This document shows, in pieces, positions 43,982 to 51,495 of a DNA stretch of 64,000 nucleotides. Position 1 is the stretch's first letter. Each line of letters starts with the position of its first letter. The DNA is from an uncultured Pirellula sp. (GTDB lineage: Bacteria > Planctomycetota > Planctomycetia > Pirellulales > Pirellulaceae), in NCBI GenBank assembly GCA_903892355.1, contig CAITIE010000153.1:62001-126000 (forward strand), in the 5' to 3' direction. The position numbers and the translations under genes were made by a program. The notes beneath the pieces were generated by a model. That model saw only the letters and a list, made by a program, of their open reading frames with translations. It searched no databases and was not told the origin of the DNA.

Positions 43982-45070
43982 ATGAGTCCTGCTGCAACCG
44001 CGATCTCTCTCGATTCTCTCTGTTATCGATTTGGTACCAAGGTTGTACTGAACCGCTTGAATCTTGAAGTCAGTCCAGGGGAGTGCATCGCGGTACTAGG
44101 GACGAGCGGTTGCGGCAAATCGACGTTGCTTCGGGTCATCGCGGGATTGCTACCCCCGGCATCGGGAATCGTTCGATTGATGGGTACCGACCAAGTTCGC
44201 ACAGCTCCTCACCAACGCGACATCGCGGTCGTATCTCAAGCCGCAGGGAGTTACGATCATTTAACCGTCGAAGAAAACCTCCGGTTGGCCGAGCGATTGC
44301 CGTCACTCAACCAAGCAACGAACCTCCATGCGAAGCAGAAAGCAACTTTGCTGGAACAACTGGAAGTGCTTCCGCTGTTGGGCAAGAAGCCACCTCAGTT
44401 ATCTGGGGGCCAATCACAAAGGGTCGCAATTGCGAGAGCGTTTCTCTCGGGGCGAAGCATTCTCTTGATGGACGAACCTATGGCCCACCTGCACGAGGGC
44501 TTGCGGGATCCGATTCGTTCTCTGATCCGCAAGTTGCAAAAAACTACCGGAAAAACGTGTATCTATATCACACATGATTCAGCCGAAGCTTGCCAACTGG
44601 CAGATCGTATCGCCGTTTTGGCGGAAGGTACCATCCAACAAATCGACTCTCCCCCGGATATCTATCGGAACCCCGCCAACCATCACGTCGCCAATCTGTT
44701 CGGCAGACCACCCATCCAATGGTTTGATCCACAATCTCTGGGTTGGGGCGATCGGAGGAATCCGATTGGAGTAAGACCCAACGACTGGAAAATTCTCGAG
44801 ATCAATAACGAAGGAAATTCGTTGCGTCGGACTGAGGACCTTACGTCAGAACATCCTGCGGACACGTCAAACCGCATCGCGGGAGTTGTACGAGAGATCC
44901 AAAAAATCGAATCCGATCTATGGATCGAAGTGACCATGCCCTCTCATGCTGGATCGCAACGGAGCGAAGAGATAACCCTACGCGTCGTTTGCAGCGAAGA
45001 TTGCACAAGGAATCCACCCATGGTGGGTCATAGGATAACGCTGTATCCCAAACACATTTACGGCTGGTGA
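43982..45070 (+). CDS. ABC transporter ATP-binding protein
   Basis: The 362-residue ATPase has Walker A GTSGCGKST at 40-48, signature LSGGQ near residue 140, Walker B ILLMDEP and the H-loop THD. The C-terminal part (about 240-362) resembles a TOBE-like regulatory domain, as in MalK/PotA-type importers. No permease or binding protein gene is adjacent, so its partners are elsewhere. It starts at ATG 43982, 13 bp after the M28 gene. Confidence 0.92.
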   Translation: MSPAATAISLDSLCYRFGTKVVLNRLNLEVSPGECIAVLGTSGCGKSTLLRVIAGLLPPASGIVRLMGTDQVRTAPHQRDIAVVSQAAGSYDHLTVEENLRLAERLPSLNQATNLHAKQKATLLEQLEVLPLLGKKPPQLSGGQSQRVAIARAFLSGRSILLMDEPMAHLHEGLRDPIRSLIRKLQKTTGKTCIYITHDSAEACQLADRIAVLAEGTIQQIDSPPDIYRNPANHHVANLFGRPPIQWFDPQSLGWGDRRNPIGVRPNDWKILEINNEGNSLRRTEDLTSEHPADTSNRIAGVVREIQKIESDLWIEVTMPSHAGSQRSEEITLRVVCSEDCTRNPPMVGHRITLYPKHIYGW

Positions 45071-45098
45071 TTATCCGCCCGACGCCCGTTTCGAACTA

Positions 45099-45872
45099 CT
45101 ACGAGTTATGCGATTGGGGGGATGGCGAATGACTATGGAGTTCGGCACCACTTCCATGGTGGGTTTCCGGCGCACTAGGAGTTTGGCTCGTTGGCGGCGT
45201 AGCCGACATCACGTACCCTCGGCCTCGTACAGTATGGATCAAAGAAGTATCGAAGCCCTTGTCGACTTTGCTTCTCAACCTATTGATGTGAACTTCAATG
45301 ACATTCGTTTCGCTCTCCCAATTGGTCTCCCAAAGCTGGTGGTAAAGCATCTTTCGAGAGAGCACTTTGTTTTCATGCCTCATGAAAAGCTCCAGCAACG
45401 AGATTTCCGTCGGTGATAGCTTGAGCTCTTTACCGTCTCTAAAAGCTCTGCGTGTGGTGAGCTCCAAACGGATTGGCCCAAATGTCAATAGAGGACCTTC
45501 GGCGCGTTGACTCCTTCGAGCGAGGGCAACTAGCCTTGCATACAACTCTCGCATTTCAAAGGGCTTGACCAAGTAATCGTCGGCGCCAGCCAAGAGTCCA
45601 TTCACTCGATGCTCAATCGTGCCAAGAGTGCTCAAGATCAAGATTGGAGTTTGATCTCGGTTCGATCGTACGGTCCTAAGTACATCCATCCCCGATTCTT
45701 CACCCAAAAGCATTTCTAGCACGACAATATCTGGCCTCAAATGCTGAATGGCCATCAATGCTTCTTTGACATTGGAAGCGATCTCCGACTCTATCCCATC
45801 AGCCCGTAGCCCTTCGCGAATGGCGTTCGTGGTCGACGTGTCATCTTGTACGAGAAGTACTTTACGAGGCAT
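45099..45872 (-). CDS. OmpR-family response regulator with Glu at the phosphorylation site
   Basis: The product (257 residues from ATG 45872) has a receiver domain (about 4-118) and a winged-helix DNA-binding domain (about 125-225; SPTEISLLELFMRHENKVLSRKML, VHINRLRSKVDKGF, VRGRGYVM). The acidic pair (QDD), the Ser/Thr (LST) and Lys (LVKPF) switch residues are present, but the phosphoacceptor Asp is replaced by E53 in PDIVVLEMLL. No histidine kinase is nearby. The C-terminal 30 residues are Ser/Thr/Pro/His-rich. A TTG at 45890 is an alternative start. Confidence 0.9.
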   Translation of the reverse strand: MPRKVLLVQDDTSTTNAIREGLRADGIESEIASNVKEALMAIQHLRPDIVVLEMLLGEESGMDVLRTVRSNRDQTPILILSTLGTIEHRVNGLLAGADDYLVKPFEMRELYARLVALARRSQRAEGPLLTFGPIRLELTTRRAFRDGKELKLSPTEISLLELFMRHENKVLSRKMLYHQLWETNWESETNVIEVHINRLRSKVDKGFDTSLIHTVRGRGYVMSATPPTSQTPSAPETHHGSGAELHSHSPSPQSHNS

Positions 45873-45906
45873 AATTTTGGATACCGACAAGACTCTCAGC
45901 GAGCCG

Positions 45907-47217
45907 TTATGGGGTTAAACAAGTAGGAGGAGACATGTCGGGCGAGAGAGCGTGCGGAGCTGGCGATCGGGTGCTAGACTGCAGCAGGGCTGCGGCAAAG
46001 CCTAGCAAATCTCCACGATTTCGAGCGTGATCCTTCATCGGCTGAAAGTTTCCAGCCGCTTGAGCGAGTTCCAAAAGGGACGGCGCAATCCCGAACGGAC
46101 GCATTCCCGAGGGCATTGCTTTCATCAAATAGGCTGATGCTTCAGCTGGGCGCCCGACGCGTGCGAGCAAGTCCGCGTAGGTTTCAATCCCTACGGTCCC
46201 GTGCTCCTGCGGATCGAGCGTCTCCGCCTTCTGACGGAAAATACGCAAAGCAGCGTCAACGTGTTCTCCGAGAAGGGCTCGGAACCAAGCCAAACTCATC
46301 GGATATAGGTCCGCGAAAGGCTCCTCGCTTTGATATTGGTACTGCGCATGGAGTTGGCGACCATACTCCGCCAGATCGGCCGCCAACCGCAACGTGGCAT
46401 GCCGATCCAAAACACGAGCAAAACGGACCGTAGAGGCCAAATGAGTCGTATCCAAATGATACGTTCCATCCCGAAGCAAACCCGACTGAAGCTCCAACCA
46501 ATCTACAATCCTTCCACCAACAGGAGGAGCAATGTTTGGCTGACGACGCCGGATGTCGGCGATCAAATTGGCGAGTAACTCCTGGTGCACATGCTCCACC
46601 AATGCAGTCACTGCAGCTTGCTGATCCGCTCGCCCTCGCATAGCCACCACAGAATCCAACATCGTGATCGTATTGCACGTACCCCGCATCTTCAAAGAAA
46701 GCTGAGCTCCCCTGCCTACGTCGACACCCTCATGAACATAAAGATTCAGCAACATGTCGAGGTTATCTTGATTAGGCTCAACCGCAGAGAGCGCTTCTGC
46801 GGTTAGCGCGTTATCACCCACCGCCCGCAAATACATCCAACCTTCCTGGAGTCGCTCCGCCCGCATCAACCCACAACCTACCTCGCGGCACGCGTCGAGC
46901 AAGCGTTTATCTAATTCGTCTTGAACCTTAGGATCCAACGTACCAACCACTGCAGTACCAGTCGCTTCCGCCTCGTTCCTAACCGTCTCATTCGCCGACG
47001 AAACCACTTCCACATGGACCGCTGGAAGCCCCAACTCGATGCGATGAAGCATCTTTCGGGCTTCAAACAATTCGGCAAATCTTCCTTCGGACCGGAGCTT
47101 CTCCACCAGAGCGCACGCGACCGCGAGCGAACCTTGCTTTTCAGCAAGATTCTCAAGCTTTACGAAGAGATCGCTATCTTTCAGTCCTGTTAGGTTTTCC
47201 ATGGGGATATTCGCCAT
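45907..47217 (-). CDS. Helical protein of unknown function
   Basis: The 436-residue soluble protein is predicted mainly helical, with repeated alanine- and leucine-rich segments that recall TPR/HEAT-like scaffolds (LFVKLENLAEKQGSLAVACA, ALRIFRQKAETLDPQEHG, YADLLARVGRPAEASAYL). I recognise no family or catalytic motif. The start may be ATG 47217 or 47202. It begins only 9 bp after the U32 peptidase stop and is probably cotranscribed. Confidence 0.6.
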   Translation of the reverse strand: MANIPMENLTGLKDSDLFVKLENLAEKQGSLAVACALVEKLRSEGRFAELFEARKMLHRIELGLPAVHVEVVSSANETVRNEAEATGTAVVGTLDPKVQDELDKRLLDACREVGCGLMRAERLQEGWMYLRAVGDNALTAEALSAVEPNQDNLDMLLNLYVHEGVDVGRGAQLSLKMRGTCNTITMLDSVVAMRGRADQQAAVTALVEHVHQELLANLIADIRRRQPNIAPPVGGRIVDWLELQSGLLRDGTYHLDTTHLASTVRFARVLDRHATLRLAADLAEYGRQLHAQYQYQSEEPFADLYPMSLAWFRALLGEHVDAALRIFRQKAETLDPQEHGTVGIETYADLLARVGRPAEASAYLMKAMPSGMRPFGIAPSLLELAQAAGNFQPMKDHARNRGDLLGFAAALLQSSTRSPAPHALSPDMSPPTCLTP

Positions 47218-47225
47218 CCTATAAA

Positions 47226-49844
47226 CTACAAAATTGCCAAAGGGTTCCGCGGATGTTCCAAAGTTCCTCGAGTTACTCCGACTCGATTTTCCGCCTTTAA
47301 CGATTTCCAAACCGATCCTGTATCCAATTTGCCCGCGATTAGGTCGCGATAAAGCCCGATCAGCCGCTCAATTTCGGCGAAGGGTGCATCCCGCAAAATC
47401 TCGACTCGGAAGTTTTTCACTCCCATGCCTCGAAGCATCGGGACTACTTCTGCGCCGCTCTGCGCGTTCCCGTTGTAAAGTGTATTGCGGCAACCGACAT
47501 CGGCGTGGAGAACGTGCTGAACTCCGATCCTATCTCGAAGCTTGACGTCGTGCCGGTCGCATGGACGACCGCAGTTGGATTTGTTGGTACCTGGAGAAAG
47601 CACCGTGCAAAACACGCAATGCTCCATATGAAACATTGGCATATGCTGGTGGATGACCACCTCCAACCGCTCCGCCGGCATCTGGCCCACCAATTCCACC
47701 AACTGGTCGCGGTTCAGGTCGTAGGAGGGCGTAACACGCGCCGCGCCGCGGGAGACGAGCCACTCTGCCGTCAGGGGATTGGTAACATTCAGCGAAAAAT
47801 CAGCGATGCACGGGATACCATGTTCGGTCGCAAAGCGCAAAGCGGCCAAATTCCGAACCAGCCAACCGTCGGCTCGATGCTTCGCCAATGCCTTGAACAA
47901 ACCGACCTCGCCCTGCTTTTGGATTCTCAGCGTGGCGAGGTAAATCTCAGCGTCGGCATCGCGAGCCAAGATCACCGCTTGGCGGTACTCCCGGATGTCA
48001 TGAAACTCAACATAGAATTTTCGATGCCCCGACTCGAGCCCGTATTTCAATTGCTCGAGCGAGCGACAAAGAACGCGCAAGCAGCCTTCGGTGGTAATTT
48101 CGGCGGTAGTCGCCGACGCGGCGGCAAAGTCCGTCGTTGACGAAGACTCTGGTTCCGACTCAAACTCTATCCTCGCCATACTCGATCGCGCGTTTTCGAG
48201 CATCCGTACCGCAACACCCTCTTCCGAAATACGGCGGTTGGGGCTTTCAAGTCGTGTCTCGTCCACCCGTTCAATCAATTGCTTTCGCAATTCCCCAAGA
48301 ACACTGAGTGGAATCATCGGCACCCCGTCGATGTGCACCTCGCACGAACCAATCTCATAAGGAGTATTCCCGAGCCGTGCCAATTGCGTCTCAATCATTT
48401 CTGCCGTGACTGGATGCTTGCGAGCCGGTTCAGGGCAGTGGGGATGAACCAACTCGATTTGTCGCTGTGGCTCAGTAAGTCCCTCGCGTTGCTCCGACCA
48501 TTCGACCCCAATTCGAATCGGCTGCCCCATCGAAATGCGCCCGCGCAGATGGAGTTTCAGCCGGCGTTGAAACTGCTCGCTTGCAAAGGTCGATCGCCAT
48601 CGCTTGGTCAGTTTAGGTGCATCGGTCTGCCAAACTTCTTGGCCCTCAAACACCTCCGCATCCTTGAGCACTCCTCGCTGGAGTTCTATTTCGACACGCC
48701 CATTCGCGGGATGATCGGTCGGTCGGTGATTCGAGTAGATTTGAAAGATGCGACCTCCGATCTCAGAACCAGCGGCGCGATCCCCTTGGAGAACAATCCC
48801 ATCCCCTTTGGCGAGCGCCAACTCAAGATCCAGGACAAGCCGTTCACCCTTTTTACGTACGATCCGTCCGGCCAACACACCGCGCTTAGAGCTACTCTTG
48901 CCCGGAACCAATCGCTTGTGGTTGCAGCCCTCGATCCAACCCGGTGAAAATCCTCGGGAGAAACTCAGTTCCATCTCTCGCTTGGTTTCATCCGTGAATG
49001 CAATCCGACGACCACGCATGGCTTCGTCGATAGCTCGCCGATAATGACTGACAATATTGGCCACATATTCCGGTGACTTCAATCGTCCTTCAATCTTCAA
49101 GGAGCAGACTCCGGCATCGATCAAATCCGGGATCTGCTCGTAGGCGGCGAGATCCTGAGGGGACAACAAGTACTTCATGTCCCCGAGATCAACTTCTTTC
49201 CCATCGTTGATCAACTGATACTCGAGCCGGCATGCTTGTGCGCATTGCCCCCGATTCGCACTCCGTCCACCGAGCGACTCACTGGTCAAGCATTGTCCGC
49301 TGTAGGCCACGCACAATGCCCCGTGGACAAATGTTTCAACGGGCATCTTCGTGGCTTCGGTGATCTTGCGAATCTCAGCGAGCGAGCACTCACGCGCCAA
49401 CACCACGCGATCGATTCCCAGAGGCTCGATCGCAGCAATCGTCTCCGCCGAAACCATCGTCATCTGAGTGCTTGCATGCACACTCAATTCAGGACAGATC
49501 TCATGGATCAAGCGAACCGCACCGAGGTCTTGAACCAGCACTGCATCAACGCCGGCATCCGCCAAACGGGCAACATGCTTTTCAAATGCTGGAAGTTCGT
49601 CGGTAAAGACGAGCGTGTTTAGCGTCACGAAACCGGAGAGACCCCGTCGATGCAATAACTGCATCAATCGAGGAAGATCGTCGAGTGAAAAGTTCACGGC
49701 GCGAGCTCGCGCATTGAAACCCGATTCGAGTCCGAAATAGATGGCATCCGCACCGTTCTCGATGGCGGCATGCACGCATTCCCAGTTTCCCGCAGGGGCC
49801 AGCAGCTCGGGCGCCGGCCTCCCAAAGGAGGATTCCGTGTTCAT
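47226..49844 (-). CDS. U32 family peptidase / RNA hydroxylation-type protein
   Basis: The 872-residue product has the U32 domain (about residues 5-320): LLAPAGNWECVHAAIENGADAIYFGL, VHASTQMTM, VLARECSL and the cysteine-rich CVAYSGQCLTSESLGGRSANRGQCAQACR, which in relatives such as RlhA and TrhO/TrhP-type proteins marks an Fe-S site. A second part (DUF3656-like) follows, and a further U32-like C-terminal repeat carries CVFCTVLSPGTNKSNCGRPC. Homologues hydroxylate rRNA or tRNA, so a role in RNA modification is more likely than proteolysis. No signal peptide. Confidence 0.87.
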   Translation of the reverse strand: MNTESSFGRPAPELLAPAGNWECVHAAIENGADAIYFGLESGFNARARAVNFSLDDLPRLMQLLHRRGLSGFVTLNTLVFTDELPAFEKHVARLADAGVDAVLVQDLGAVRLIHEICPELSVHASTQMTMVSAETIAAIEPLGIDRVVLARECSLAEIRKITEATKMPVETFVHGALCVAYSGQCLTSESLGGRSANRGQCAQACRLEYQLINDGKEVDLGDMKYLLSPQDLAAYEQIPDLIDAGVCSLKIEGRLKSPEYVANIVSHYRRAIDEAMRGRRIAFTDETKREMELSFSRGFSPGWIEGCNHKRLVPGKSSSKRGVLAGRIVRKKGERLVLDLELALAKGDGIVLQGDRAAGSEIGGRIFQIYSNHRPTDHPANGRVEIELQRGVLKDAEVFEGQEVWQTDAPKLTKRWRSTFASEQFQRRLKLHLRGRISMGQPIRIGVEWSEQREGLTEPQRQIELVHPHCPEPARKHPVTAEMIETQLARLGNTPYEIGSCEVHIDGVPMIPLSVLGELRKQLIERVDETRLESPNRRISEEGVAVRMLENARSSMARIEFESEPESSSTTDFAAASATTAEITTEGCLRVLCRSLEQLKYGLESGHRKFYVEFHDIREYRQAVILARDADAEIYLATLRIQKQGEVGLFKALAKHRADGWLVRNLAALRFATEHGIPCIADFSLNVTNPLTAEWLVSRGAARVTPSYDLNRDQLVELVGQMPAERLEVVIHQHMPMFHMEHCVFCTVLSPGTNKSNCGRPCDRHDVKLRDRIGVQHVLHADVGCRNTLYNGNAQSGAEVVPMLRGMGVKNFRVEILRDAPFAEIERLIGLYRDLIAGKLDTGSVWKSLKAENRVGVTRGTLEHPRNPLAIL

Positions 49845-49924
49845 AAGTATTCTGCTTGTCAGTGTACTACTCGACTGCGGGCTGATTGTCAGCTACGCAT
49901 CGAATCTCTCGGTCCAGTGTATTC

Positions 49925-51280
49925 TCAGGTCAATGAAACGATACCGTTTGCATCCCCAAAATTGCCGACATCCGATCCTACCGTGTCGAGCATGGACCGG
50001 AATAGATTGTTGAGAGGCGTATACTGAGGTTGCTCGATGATCCGCCCAGTCTGCAACTTCCTGCCGCCACGGCCTGCTAATAGGATCGGCAAATCATGGT
50101 GGTCATGCCGATTCCCGTCGGTGATTGCGCCACCATAGAGAATCAACGAATTGTCGAGCAGATTTCCTTCGCCGTCCGGCGTTTCTCGCAATCGTGTCAG
50201 GAAGTACGCGAACTGCTCGGAGTAATAACGATCGATCTTGGCGATCTTCGCGATGTTGTCTTGATTGTTCTCATGGTGCGAAAGTTGGTGGTGACCGTCC
50301 TTCACCTCGATCATCGGAAAGGCTCGGTTGCTCCCTTCATTCGCCAACATGAACGTGGCGATTCGGGTGGTATCCGTCCTGAACGCGAGAACCATCAAAT
50401 CGTACATCAGGCGGATGTGCTCCGTCGCATCGCTCGGTTTTTCAGAAGGCTCAATCGTTCCTTCAGGCAATACCACAGGGGTCGTAAAACGTGCGATCCG
50501 TTGTTCAATCTCGCGCACGCTGGTGAAGTATTCGTCCAACTTCCTCGCATCATCGGCACCGACACTGGTGGTGAGGTATTTTCGCTGGTCATTGACGAAG
50601 TCAAGAATACTCTTCTTCGCGCTTTGCTGTTTGGCATCCCCTCCGCCCGTCACGCCGAACAGTCTTGCAAACGCTCGCTTAGGCTGAATTTCCTTGCCCG
50701 TCGGCAACGATTCCGACCGCCACGAAATGTTGTTGGAATACGCACAGGAATAACCGGAGTCGCAAGCCCCTGCATCGCGACCTTCTTCGGTCCCTAACTC
50801 CAAGGATGCGAGCCGAGTGACTCGACCGTACGAGTCCGCAGCGATTTGGTCAGCGCTGCGTCCGACTCGAATCTTCGAGCCTGCCGTCTTGAACGGGTGA
50901 GCACCGGTGAGGAACGCAGCCGCGCTACGAGCGTGGTCACCAGGACCATCCCCGAGCGATTGCGCGTTGACTTGCGCCAACCCCTTCATCACGTTGAAAT
51001 CGTTCTTGCAACTTGCCAACGGCTCCAAGCCTGGGCTTAACTGCCAATCCGTCCCCGACGATCCCTTGGGTATCCACTGTTCAGCATTCGTGCCATTCGG
51101 GAAAAAGACCCAGGCCAACCGAACAGGTGACGCGGTTCCCTCAGCAGCAATCGCCGCCGGCTTCATCACTTCAAGCATGGGAAGGGCCAATGTCGCGCCG
51201 AAGCTCTGTAGCACCGTTCGGCGGCTTAATCGCATTCCTGATCTCATCCGTCGCAGAGGGGTATCTTTTTGGTTTTCCAT
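49925..51280 (-). CDS. DUF1552 family exported protein
   Basis: The 451-residue protein has a twin-arginine signal (RLSRRTVLQSFGATLALPML). The DUF1552 body includes RLAWVFFPNGTN, GDHARSAAAFLTGAHP, ADQIAAD and ILYGGAITDGNRHDHHDLPILLAGRGG. It is paired with the DUF1592-type cytochrome-like gene 204 bp upstream; the gap contains five 17-bp repeats. Function is unknown but the pairing is conserved in planctomycetes and myxobacteria. Confidence 0.92.
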   Translation of the reverse strand: MENQKDTPLRRMRSGMRLSRRTVLQSFGATLALPMLEVMKPAAIAAEGTASPVRLAWVFFPNGTNAEQWIPKGSSGTDWQLSPGLEPLASCKNDFNVMKGLAQVNAQSLGDGPGDHARSAAAFLTGAHPFKTAGSKIRVGRSADQIAADSYGRVTRLASLELGTEEGRDAGACDSGYSCAYSNNISWRSESLPTGKEIQPKRAFARLFGVTGGGDAKQQSAKKSILDFVNDQRKYLTTSVGADDARKLDEYFTSVREIEQRIARFTTPVVLPEGTIEPSEKPSDATEHIRLMYDLMVLAFRTDTTRIATFMLANEGSNRAFPMIEVKDGHHQLSHHENNQDNIAKIAKIDRYYSEQFAYFLTRLRETPDGEGNLLDNSLILYGGAITDGNRHDHHDLPILLAGRGGRKLQTGRIIEQPQYTPLNNLFRSMLDTVGSDVGNFGDANGIVSLT

Positions 51281-51293
51281 GGCTGCTTTGGGT

Positions 51294-51378
51294 TTAGGTG
51301 GGACGGGTAGTTAGGTGGGACGGGTAGTTAGGTGGGACGGGTAGTTAAGTGGGACGGGTAGTTAAGTGGGACAGTAGG
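51294..51378 (-). repeat. 17-bp tandem repeat, five copies, between operon genes
   Basis: TTAGGTGGGACGGGTAG occurs three times exactly (51294, 51311, 51328) and twice with changes (51345, 51362). It lies 14 bp upstream of the DUF1552 start, in the gap after the DUF1592-type gene. The unit length is not a multiple of three and the region is not coding. Confidence 0.97.
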
Positions 51379-51469
51379 TAGATAATACGGGAGGGTGGAA
51401 CTAGGTTTGATTGTGGAAACAGCAGCGTCGGGAATGGGCAACTCGATTCCAGACGTTTTGACGCGATTG

Positions 51470-51495
51470 AGCTATTGGCTATAGCTATTGGCTAT
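51470..51495 (-). repeat. 13-bp tandem duplication spanning the DUF1592-type gene stop
   Basis: AGCTATTGGCTAT is present twice (51470-51482, 51483-51495). The TAG stop of the gene (51485-51487 on the minus strand) is inside one copy. Confidence 0.94.

Noticed and set aside
51294-51378. CRISPR-like array
   Set aside because: The 17-bp units abut without spacers, so it is a tandem repeat.
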